From the NCBI GenBank assembly GCA_910585435.1, contig CAJUEJ010000025.1, forward strand, positions 1 to 64,000: a stretch of 64,000 nucleotides of DNA, given 5' to 3'. A program made the translations under genes and the position numbers. The notes under the pieces are model-generated. The model was not told where the DNA came from. It saw nothing but the letters and a program-made list of their open reading frames with translations, and made no database searches. Below, piece by piece: positions 16,933 to 24,378 of the stretch. Every line of letters begins with the position of its first letter. The first letter of the stretch is position 1. This DNA is from an uncultured Hungatella sp. (GTDB taxonomy: Bacteria; Bacillota; Clostridia; Lachnospirales; Lachnospiraceae).

Positions 16933-17113
16933 AAATCTGCGGAAGTAAATTTTAATAATATCTTACAAAATATTACTAATTCTGCATGGCTATTCCATTT
17001 TTAAAACGATTGTGTTATGGTAATCTCAGAGATAACAGCGGGTGTTATACCTATGGGTATATCAAAGTGCAGGCGTATGGCCTGGCAAAAATATACGGTG
17101 AAGGAAGCAGCAT

Positions 17114-18112
17114 ATGAAGAACAAAGGGGCCTTTTACACTTTGCTGCTTATTATGGCAGTAGGGATTACCATAACAACATGTACGAATTACTTTCTGAGA
17201 GGTTCCTTAAATACAGGAACCACAGCAAAAACAGCATATGAGCAGGCAGCAGATCCGAAGGCAGCACCCCTGAAGGAAGATGGGGGGGCTGCTTCAGGAG
17301 GCATGTCAGGCATGGCTGAGACGGAAAAGCAGACCGAAAAGGCAGGAGGAAGAATGGCCAGGGGCCTGGGGGCAGACGACAAGGCAAAGAAGGAAGCAGA
17401 CTGGCAGGAGGAGGAGGCCTTTGACGCAGGAGCGACAAAGGACTCTGCCATAGCCGGGGCTCCTGCAGCAGGATCCGGACAGGAAGGGGCTGCTGTGGCC
17501 TTCAGCCTGGAGGAGGATACACCGGTTGCCGCCTATTCGCCGCCAGAAGAGGACGCGGAGGGGGCGCCCGGGGCAGCAGCCGGGGCGGAGGCTTACGATC
17601 CCCCGGAGGAGATGTTGTCCGGGGATTCTCAGGAAAAGAAGCTTCAGGACAGTGAAGTGATCGTGGAGGCAGTGCGTATCTCTCCGCTGGAGACCGCTTC
17701 TTCTCAGGGAGCCAGCCAAAAGGAGGGGACGGTAAAATCTTCTTATTACCGGAACCGTCTGTCGGAACTGGACGCCCAGATTCAGAAAAACAGAGACAGC
17801 CAGACATCTAACAGTGCCAATGCCGGTTCTGTGAGCCAGAGCCTGGCGGCCGGCGAGCTGAAGCTGTGGGATAATGAGCTGAATCTGATCTATGATGAGA
17901 TTTTGGACCGCCTGGATGAAAAGCAGGCAGGAGAGCTGGTGGAAGAGGAGCGGCAGTGGATGAAAGAGAGGGACCGGCTGGCAGCGGAAGCGGCCAGGGC
18001 TTCTTCAGGAGATGCACAGGAAAGCGCAGAATATACGGCCTCCCTGGCTGAATCCACCAGACTCAGGGCCTATGAGCTTTTAAACGGGTATGAATATTTG
18101 CTGGTGGATTAA
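17114..18112 (+). CDS. Membrane-anchored protein with LprI-like (DUF1311) C-terminal domain
   Basis: 332 residues. An N-terminal hydrophobic segment (residues 6-22) acts as signal or anchor. It is followed by about 200 residues of Ala/Gly/Glu-rich, presumably disordered sequence. A DUF1311 domain is at about residues 235-330: LKLWDNELNLIYDEILDRL, EERQWMKERDRLAAEAA and RLRAYELLNGY match the LprI pattern of W-D-x-E-L-N, then R-x-W-x-x-x-R-D. The cysteines usual in LprI are missing. LprI of Mycobacterium inhibits lysozyme; a role here in the cell wall is inference. GAAGGAAG lies before the ATG. A terminator separates it from the next envelope gene. Confidence 0.75.
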   Translation: MKNKGAFYTLLLIMAVGITITTCTNYFLRGSLNTGTTAKTAYEQAADPKAAPLKEDGGAASGGMSGMAETEKQTEKAGGRMARGLGADDKAKKEADWQEEEAFDAGATKDSAIAGAPAAGSGQEGAAVAFSLEEDTPVAAYSPPEEDAEGAPGAAAGAEAYDPPEEMLSGDSQEKKLQDSEVIVEAVRISPLETASSQGASQKEGTVKSSYYRNRLSELDAQIQKNRDSQTSNSANAGSVSQSLAAGELKLWDNELNLIYDEILDRLDEKQAGELVEEERQWMKERDRLAAEAARASSGDAQESAEYTASLAESTRLRAYELLNGYEYLLVD

Positions 18113-18136
18113 AGGAGAGGGGATTGGCAGTGAATT

Positions 18137-18170
18137 AAGAAGGCTGTGATTTTTGGCAGTCTTCTTTTAT
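18137..18170 (+). terminator. Terminator after the LprI-like gene
   Basis: AAGAAGGCTG (18137-18146) pairs with CAGTCTTCTT (18157-18166; one G-U), followed by TTAT. Confidence 0.7.
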
Positions 18171-18177
18171 GCATATA

Positions 18178-18225
18178 AGATACTCTCAAAAGGTTTTGCA
18201 CCTGATTTTGTGAGAGTGCCGGAGT
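18178..18225 (+). repeat. Degenerate fragment of the 163-bp palindromic element
   Basis: GCACCTGATTTTGTGAGAG with a preceding ACTCTC matches the left end of the elements at 36073 and 54766 (GTGCCTGATTTTGTGAGAT). Here the outer bases form their own hairpin (ACTCTCAAAA with TTTTGTGAGAGT). Only about 48 bases are recognisable. Confidence 0.5.
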
Positions 18226-18263
18226 GCATTTTATACGGAGGAAAGGAAAAAAGGAGAATGAAA

Positions 18264-19922
18264 ATGCGAAAGGTAAGAAGAATTGTATGTGTTTTGATGG
18301 CAGCTATGGTGGTGCTGTCCGGGTGCCAGAAAGGAGACAAAGGATCGGAAGGCAGGGATGACACCAGAAACGAAGCTGGGCTTGAAGGTGACAGCAGGAC
18401 AGAGACAGAGGAGGGCAAAGAACAGAGTAAAGCTTACGAGGAGCAGAGTCCGGCACAAAAAGAGGATGAAGCTTTAAAAGACAAGGGGAATGCGGAGCAG
18501 CCGGAGGAACAGCAAAAGACAGGCAGGGAAACAATTACGATTGATATTTCAAAAGAATATATAGGCGAGTGGGAGGGCGGACAGAGGATTATCCAGGGCA
18601 CCAGCTCCAAGCTGCATATTCTGGACGAGGGCTATGAGGATTTTCAGGCTGTTTTGGACGAATACGGGGAGATGGACTGGAGAGAGGTGCAAGAGATTTA
18701 CCAGGAGTCCCTGCCGACGGCCCAGGAGATGTTTCAGGCAAACGGATATGCGGACTATGATATTTCCAGAGATATAAGCCTGGAACGGGCGGATAGCCAG
18801 ATTGTCAGCTTTACCAACACGGAGAGCAGCTACATGGGAGGAGCCCACGGAAGTTATTACACAAAAGGGGTAAATTTTGATCCGGTTAGCGGACAGCAGC
18901 TTTCTCTTAAGGATGTGGTAGAGGATTATGATCAGGTGTATGCGTACACCAAAGAATATCTGGAGAGAGAATTCGATTCGGAAGCATTTTTCCCGGACTA
19001 CCAGGATACGTTACAGGCTATGTTCTATGGAGGAGATCAGGGAGTCAGCCCTTTGGAATGGACTATGGATACTGAAAAGGTGATTCTGTATTTTAGTCAA
19101 TATGTATTGGGGCCTTATTCGTCGGGAGCCTTTATCGTGGAGCTGCCTTTTGCGGCGGAGGGGCAGCAGATGGTGAAGGAAGAGTACATTGCTCAAACAG
19201 GAGGAAGTGTGAGAATGCTGTGGGAGTGGGAAGAGCTCTCTGTGGATATAGGCACAGAGAAAAGGGAACTTTCTTATGCCATACAGACCGATGAGATGAG
19301 CTTTACCAGCACCATCTCCCTGAAATGGGGGCAGCAGAGCACACAGCTGGAGATGTACGGCGCTTTTGAGCAGGCATACCTGTTCCAGAAAGCAGACGGG
19401 AGGGCGTGGGTGTATGCAGAGTGTATGGGAGATAATGACTGGCGTACTGTGTATGTCTTTGACTTGAATCAGGACACGCCTGTTTTTGCAGGCGAGACCA
19501 CCGACTATATCGGGGAACATCTGGTGGATGATCCGGAGGATTTTGTACTTTATTCCCATATGGAGGCCCTAGGGACTTACATGGGATTCCGCCATTACCA
19601 TGTGGGGGACAGCGGGATGCCGGAGGCTCTTGATGAAACGTATACCATTGTAAACTATGACAGAGGATGGGGCGAGTATGCCATTACTTCCAAGATAGAG
19701 CTTCCGGTCCTGATGCATGGAGAAGGAACAGAGAAAACACAGGAAACGCTGCCGGCGGGGACAAAATTTTATCTCAGGAGAACCGACAGCGGGACATTTG
19801 TGGAGATGGAGCTGGAGGATGGAAGACGGTGCGATATCCTGCTTGAGGAAGACGGATATTTCTCCAAGATCAACGGGATAAAGGAGGAGGAATGCTTTGA
19901 CGGACTGAGGTATGCAGGATAG
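18264..19922 (+). CDS. RsiV-like lipoprotein (DUF4163/DUF3298)
   Basis: 552 residues. Lipobox LSGC with Cys at residue 21, then about 70 residues of Glu/Lys/Gln-rich linker. The DUF4163-like and DUF3298 region follows: SFTNTESSYMGGAHGSYYTKG and NFDPVSGQQLSLKDVV are the typical RsiV C-terminal pattern. In B. subtilis RsiV is the anti-sigma-V factor that binds lysozyme; here no cytoplasmic anti-sigma part and no ECF sigma gene is present, so this is only the extracellular module. The ATG at 18264 has GGAG 7 bases upstream; ATG 18258 is alternative. It is adjacent to the LprI-like gene, the other lysozyme-related family. Confidence 0.8.
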   Translation: MRKVRRIVCVLMAAMVVLSGCQKGDKGSEGRDDTRNEAGLEGDSRTETEEGKEQSKAYEEQSPAQKEDEALKDKGNAEQPEEQQKTGRETITIDISKEYIGEWEGGQRIIQGTSSKLHILDEGYEDFQAVLDEYGEMDWREVQEIYQESLPTAQEMFQANGYADYDISRDISLERADSQIVSFTNTESSYMGGAHGSYYTKGVNFDPVSGQQLSLKDVVEDYDQVYAYTKEYLEREFDSEAFFPDYQDTLQAMFYGGDQGVSPLEWTMDTEKVILYFSQYVLGPYSSGAFIVELPFAAEGQQMVKEEYIAQTGGSVRMLWEWEELSVDIGTEKRELSYAIQTDEMSFTSTISLKWGQQSTQLEMYGAFEQAYLFQKADGRAWVYAECMGDNDWRTVYVFDLNQDTPVFAGETTDYIGEHLVDDPEDFVLYSHMEALGTYMGFRHYHVGDSGMPEALDETYTIVNYDRGWGEYAITSKIELPVLMHGEGTEKTQETLPAGTKFYLRRTDSGTFVEMELEDGRRCDILLEEDGYFSKINGIKEEECFDGLRYAG

Positions 19923-19961
19923 ATGCAGCTGAGATGCAAAACTAAGCTGGCAGTATGGTTT

Positions 19962-20294
19962 TTATTTTGGACGCACTGTAAGCCGGCGGATGTGGCCGTC
20001 GCCGGAGAGCTGCTGTAAGGTGACGATAGCCATGATGTTGTATCCGCCGAAGGAGGCGATAAATTCTGCGTGGCGGTCATCTAACACAGCGGCTTCCATG
20101 ATGGCGTACTGGCGGAACAGAAATTTGTTGCGGAAAAACATGGAGATGGCCTCTTTTCCGTACAGATGGTATTCGTGCTGGGTGGTTCAGTTGGGGCAGT
20201 AGTCACAGTAGTGCCCGTCGTCAGTGAACAGCCGGCCAAGGGCTGTAAAATCTTTATTTTCCATGATTTCTATAAATTGCTGGATCGGTTTCAT
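19962..20294 (-). pseudogene. NTF2/SnoaL-like protein broken by one in-frame TGA
   Basis: On the minus strand an ATG at 20294 with GGAGGG upstream opens a 111-codon frame: MKPIQQFIEIMENKDFTALG, then FTDDGHYCDYCPN, TGA at 20189-20187 (codon 36), then TTQHEYHLYGKEAISMFFRN to a TAA at 19964. Both halves read as one NTF2-like (SnoaL, DUF4440-type) fold. The TGA is probably a mutated Trp codon. It follows the broken SDR gene on the same strand, so both belonged to one operon. Confidence 0.75.
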
Positions 20295-20331
20295 AGAGTC
20301 CCTCCGTTTTGATTGATATTTTCTGTAACTT

Positions 20332-20820
20332 TTAATAAACCTTTTCTGTATTTAAAAGCGCATCCGTGCCGCCATCCACGAACATGACATTGCCGTTAAC
20401 GCCTCTGGCATCTTCGGAGGAAAGGAACACAATAACCGATGCGATTTCCTCGGAATCCATCAGGGTTTCCGTCCCGTATTTGGTAGGGATAGGCAGGGCG
20501 TTTAAGGCCATTTTTGCGTTGGCAGACATGGTGGCTGTCATGGCGGTGTGGACATTGCCCGGGGCCACTGCGTTGATGCGGACTTTGTTGGCCGCATAGG
20601 TGGCGGAATGGCGGCGCATCCATCTGGCGATGGCATATTTGGTGGCTACATAGACGCTGTTTCCCACGCTGAGACTGGTCTCGTCAAGCTTTGAGACAAC
20701 GTTTAAAATGCGCTGCTCATCGTCATTGTTGTTGTTGAGAAGATCAGCCAGATCCATGCGGGCAGCGCCCTGGGAAATGGTGTTGGAGGAGCCGTGGTTT
20801 GCGGATTTTACGGCCAACCA
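20332..20820 (-). pseudogene. Short-chain dehydrogenase, N-terminal part deleted
   Basis: About 160 codons remain. The catalytic YVATKYAIARWMR (Y-x-x-x-K), RINAVAPGNVHTAM and FLSSEDARGVNGNVMFVDGG are clear SDR C-terminal motifs. The Rossmann GxxxGxG, about 100 residues in a complete SDR, is absent because the sequence changes to another gene at about 20820. No ribosome site precedes the apparent ATG at 20817. It would have used NAD(P)H on an unknown alcohol or ketone. Confidence 0.85.
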
Positions 20821-20821
20821 T

Positions 20822-21023
20822 TAAGGCAGATACATCCCTGACAGATACGGAGATTAAATGGGGAGCCAGGCAGCAGGGGATCCATATTACCTGTCTGTCG
20901 GAGTTTTGCGGAAAAGATAAAGAAAGGTATCAGGGGATAATGGTCCTTAATTTTTGTGATATGGATGAGGGAGAGATCCGGGAAGCGGTGAGAAGACTGG
21001 GAAACGTGTTTGTGGAGTGGTAA
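20822..21023 (+). pseudogene. C-terminal remnant of a MocR-type (GntR/aminotransferase) regulator
   Basis: The plus-strand frame ends in DTSLTDTEIKWGARQQGIHI, then LSEFCGKDKERYQGI and MVLNFCDMDEGEIREAVRRL. This is the characteristic end of the fold-type I aminotransferase domain of MocR regulators (GV-x-PLS, LVLGF, EEEI-x-x-GVRRL). Everything upstream is missing and the fragment abuts the truncated SDR. MocR regulators are usually divergent from the genes they control, so one deletion likely removed the shared control region and both 5' ends. Confidence 0.65.
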
Positions 21024-21050
21024 GCTGTGAGGGAGTAACACACAATACAA

Positions 21051-21098
21051 AAGAACGCGCCGCCTGCAGCATCTGGCTGTAGGAGGCACGTTCTTTTT
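21051..21098. terminator. Bidirectional terminator between the gene scar and the flavoprotein
   Basis: AAGAACG (21051-21057) pairs with CGTTCTT (21089-21095), with an inner stem CTGCAGC/GGCTGTAG, and TTTTT follows on the plus strand. It also serves the end of the minus-strand flavoprotein gene. Confidence 0.8.
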
Positions 21099-21131
21099 AC
21101 AGGAACCGTATAGCAGATCCTATTCCTTCCA

Positions 21132-23090
21132 TTAATTCTTCGCAGCATTGGCTCCTGCGATCTTGCCGAAGCACAGGGCATCGGGAACAGCATTACCGCC
21201 AACACGGTTGGTGCCGTGGATTCCTCCTGTTACCTCGCCTGCTGCATAGAAGCCGGGGATTACCTCTCCGTCGGTATTGATAACCTCCGCATTGCCGTTG
21301 ATCTCCAGGCCGCCCATGGTATGATGAACTGCCGGGGAGAAGGACGGTGCGTAGAACGGACCGGTTTCGATGGTGTTTTCCCAGGTTGTACGGCCGAATT
21401 CATCCGGCTTGTCAGCCTTCACAGCTTCGTTGAACTCTTTGACTGTCTGCTCCAGGGCATCTGCCGGAACACCCATATTCTCTGCCAGCTCTGCGATGGT
21501 CTCGCCGCTGTACAGCAGGCCGTTGTCTACCATGTAGCTTAAGACCTCAGGAGTCAGGCCGCGAAGCTCTGCTTCCTTCTGGTCACATACGATGTAGAAC
21601 AGCTTGTCTGTCTGAGCAAGAACGGCAGCTGCCAGAACGTCACGGCGCTGATCCTCTGCTACGAAACGTTTGCCTTCTTTATTACAATACAGGGAGCTGT
21701 TGACATAACCGGAAATACCGCCGCCGGAAACGCCATTCAGCGGCATCAGCTGAATCCAGCCCATACCAACCAGATTGGCTCCAACTGCTTCGCCCATCAC
21801 GATACCATCGCCGGTAGCGCCAGGAGAGTTGTTGGTTGCTAAAGACTCGCCGATATCTTCCCACTGCTTATTGTATTTCACACGCATCTCTACATTGGCA
21901 CTGAAACCGCCAGTTGCCATGATAACGCCTTTGCCAGCCTTGACGGTTACCTTGTCCCCTGCGGAATTGGTGATAACAGCGCCTGCTACCCGTCCATCTT
22001 CCACGATCAGCTCCTCGGCCTTGGTATCAAGATAGATTTCCACACCGCTTGCCGTTGTGTTCTGCTCCAGAGCGGCAATGATATCTGCACCGCTGTTGTT
22101 GGGGGTCTGATGGGAACGGTTCCAGAGAGCGCCTACTACGGTGCTGACCTGATCGGTCCACTCCACGCCATTGTCTGTCAGCCAGTTTAACGTGTCCAGG
22201 GTATTGGAGGTGAGCGTGCGCACCAGTTCTACATTTCCTTCATAATCGCCGGCATCAATACTCTGCAGGGCATGCCACTCAGGTGTGTCAAACAGGGCAG
22301 TGCTGCCGGAGGCCTTATACTCATCCCACTGCTTCTGCACTTCCGCTTTCAGCTTGGCATGGTCCTCGCTGACGTCCTCATGAGCCAGAACCTTCTCCAC
22401 AGCAGAAGAAAGGGCCTCTGTCATCTGAATATCCTTCTGTCTTTCCGGATCGGCTGTGTTGAAAGCACCGCCGCAGCGGAAGGTATTGCCGCCTAAAGCG
22501 GACAGCTTCTCTACCAATATAACGCTTGCTCCTCCCTGGGATGCGGAAAGTGCTGCTGACAGGCCGGCTCCGCCGCCTCCGATTACAAGCACATCTACTT
22601 CGGAATCTGCAAGGACAGCTCCCTCTGTGTCTTCGCCTCCCTCAACAGCCACGGCCCGCAGTGCCTCTGCGTCGCCGCCTGCCTGGGCCACACAGTCTGC
22701 CACAGCGTCCAGAATCGCATTGGAGGTGTAGGTTGCACCTGATATGGTGTCCACGCCCAGGCTCTGGTACTGTACAATGGCTGCAGGGATCTTCTCAAAT
22801 GCCGGATCGCTGAGCCCCTGGGTCTCAGCATGCTCTCCGATGGTAATTTCGGTGATTGCATCCTCGCTGAAGGTTACGGATAATTCTACCGGGCCGTTAT
22901 TGCCCTGAGCGCTGGCCGTGTAGGTTCCTGGTTTGTAGGTACCGTCTCCGGCAGGCTCTGCAGCAGTTGTCTCTGCAGCGGTTGTTTCTGCAGCTGTGGT
23001 CTCTGCAGCTGTGGTCGGGGTATCCCCTTTGCCGCCGCATCCGCAGAGCAGAAGCATCATGGACAACAAAATTACTGCCATTTTTTTCAT
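21132..23090 (-). CDS. FMN-binding, fumarate-reductase-like flavoprotein lipoprotein
   Basis: 652 residues. Lipobox LCGC (Cys18), then four TTAAE repeats as linker. An FMN-binding domain (residues about 50-135) has TISGATYTS, where Thr120 or Thr122 would carry covalent FMN added by ApbE. A flavocytochrome-c type FAD domain starts at DVLVIGGGGAGLSAA (residue 166) and contains GGNTFRCGG, and near the end the catalytic-type stretches PAVHHTMGGLEI and GTNRVGGNAVPDALCFG. It should reduce a fumarate-like acid outside the membrane with electrons from a membrane flavin chain; the acceptor is unknown. GGAAGGAG precedes ATG 23090. The AraC gene upstream on the same strand may control it. Confidence 0.9.
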   Translation of the reverse strand: MKKMAVILLSMMLLLCGCGGKGDTPTTAAETTAAETTAAETTAAEPAGDGTYKPGTYTASAQGNNGPVELSVTFSEDAITEITIGEHAETQGLSDPAFEKIPAAIVQYQSLGVDTISGATYTSNAILDAVADCVAQAGGDAEALRAVAVEGGEDTEGAVLADSEVDVLVIGGGGAGLSAALSASQGGASVILVEKLSALGGNTFRCGGAFNTADPERQKDIQMTEALSSAVEKVLAHEDVSEDHAKLKAEVQKQWDEYKASGSTALFDTPEWHALQSIDAGDYEGNVELVRTLTSNTLDTLNWLTDNGVEWTDQVSTVVGALWNRSHQTPNNSGADIIAALEQNTTASGVEIYLDTKAEELIVEDGRVAGAVITNSAGDKVTVKAGKGVIMATGGFSANVEMRVKYNKQWEDIGESLATNNSPGATGDGIVMGEAVGANLVGMGWIQLMPLNGVSGGGISGYVNSSLYCNKEGKRFVAEDQRRDVLAAAVLAQTDKLFYIVCDQKEAELRGLTPEVLSYMVDNGLLYSGETIAELAENMGVPADALEQTVKEFNEAVKADKPDEFGRTTWENTIETGPFYAPSFSPAVHHTMGGLEINGNAEVINTDGEVIPGFYAAGEVTGGIHGTNRVGGNAVPDALCFGKIAGANAAKN

Positions 23091-23138
23091 ATCTTTACAC
23101 TCCTTCCTTTTATGTATCCACATGTATGTGGTTTGTAT

Positions 23139-23167
23139 ACTGTATCATGTTTTGGGCTTTTTGCCAA
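23139..23167 (-). promoter_or_regulatory. Sigma-A promoter of the flavoprotein gene
   Basis: Minus strand TTGGCA (23167-23162), 17 bases, TACAGT (23144-23139), about 49 bases before the start codon. Confidence 0.65.
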
Positions 23168-23296
23168 TTATGCCAAAAATAAATCTGTGTATTACTGTTA
23201 AAAAGTACTAAAAAAACACGATAAAAGAAGGAAAAATTGAAAAAATATGTAAAAACAGGACTGGCATGTGCGGCCGAAATGCTTCTGGCCGGTTTT

Positions 23297-24241
23297 TCAA
23301 CATCCGTCTGTACTCCTGAAAGGGGGGTTGTCGCTGTGCTTGTATTCTTTAGGCGACATGCCTACCACTTTCTTAAAGATTCTTGAAAAATAGTACTGGT
23401 CCGAATATCCCAGCTGACGGGCGACCTCATAGACATAGGAATCAGTGGCCCGTAGAAGGCGGCAGGCCCGTTTCATCTTCAGATTGAGAAAAAAGTCCAT
23501 GGGAGGGTGCTGGGTGTATTTCTGAAAGATGGCATTGAGATAGCTTTTTGACAGTTCAAATTCCTCTGCGATGTCCTCCAGCTTTAAGTTTTCTTCCAGA
23601 TGCCTGGACATGTACCGGATGACATTGGTCACCTGTTTGTTTTGCTCCAGCGTGGTGTTTTCTTTTTCCCTGTGGTAGGTTTCCCCGAGGATCAGGGACA
23701 GCACCTGGGAGATGTAGATGAAATTCCCCAGGGTATAGCTGCCGTCCAGGACACGAAACAGCAGATCAAAGAGAAAGTGCATGCGGTTTGCGGCGTTTTC
23801 TGAGCTGAAGGTCACAGGCTTTTGCTGGTCTAAAGGGAAGAGACAGGTGTCCTCCCCGTTAAAATGCACCCACAGAATACTCCATGGGTCTTCCCTGCAG
23901 GCGTAGTACAGATGCTTCTTAAGACGGGGGATGCAGAATGCCTGGTTTTCGCGGAGGGTGTATTCTTGGCCTTCCACCAGGATGGTCCCTTTTCCTTCTG
24001 TGCAATAGATAAAAATATATTCTTCAATCCCTTCCCTTCTCTCACGAAAATGATGCTTTGCACAGGGGAAAAAGCCTATGTCGGTCAGATACATCCGTTT
24101 TACCTGAGGATGCTCCATATAAGCCTGAAAGGATTCTGTAGGGAGCACAATCATCTGCTCGCCCCTAAATCCGTCGGCTTTCCATTCTTGTAATCGATTC
24201 ATGGACAAAGCATAGCACGTTTGTGGAAGATTGTCCATCAT
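23297..24241 (-). CDS. AraC family transcriptional regulator
   Basis: 314 residues. An N-terminal cupin-like sensor domain (KHHFRERREGIEEYIFIYC, EGKGTILVEGQEYTLRENQA) and a C-terminal double HTH: LEDIAEEFELSKSYLNAIFQ and VYEVARQLGYSDQYYFSRIF, then MSPKEYK. The sensor half resembles sugar- or metabolite-responsive activators. The start is uncertain; no ribosome site is seen at 24241 and ATG 24202 is an alternative. It is divergent from the GH2 glycosidase gene, so it most likely controls that gene, possibly also the flavoprotein downstream. Confidence 0.9.
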   Translation of the reverse strand: MMDNLPQTCYALSMNRLQEWKADGFRGEQMIVLPTESFQAYMEHPQVKRMYLTDIGFFPCAKHHFRERREGIEEYIFIYCTEGKGTILVEGQEYTLRENQAFCIPRLKKHLYYACREDPWSILWVHFNGEDTCLFPLDQQKPVTFSSENAANRMHFLFDLLFRVLDGSYTLGNFIYISQVLSLILGETYHREKENTTLEQNKQVTNVIRYMSRHLEENLKLEDIAEEFELSKSYLNAIFQKYTQHPPMDFFLNLKMKRACRLLRATDSYVYEVARQLGYSDQYYFSRIFKKVVGMSPKEYKHSDNPPFRSTDGC

Positions 24242-24378
24242 TGCACAGAATATGATATTTTTTTGTCTGCGCTTTTGTGTTACGATAAGGGGGAAGAAAA
24301 GGCACTGTGTTCCTGAAAAACGGATATGTCAGGGAGCTTTAAGGCATCTGCCTGGAGATGGGAAAGAGAGGTAAGTCT

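Noticed and set aside
20187..20189. TGA as selenocysteine codon in the NTF2-like gene
   Set aside because: The residue is not at a known redox site, no stem-loop of SECIS type is evident just downstream, and the gene lies in a decayed locus; mutated Trp is simpler.
19990..20202. Plus-strand frames over the NTF2 pseudogene
   Set aside because: Shadow of the minus-strand gene; no ribosome site and no recognisable protein.
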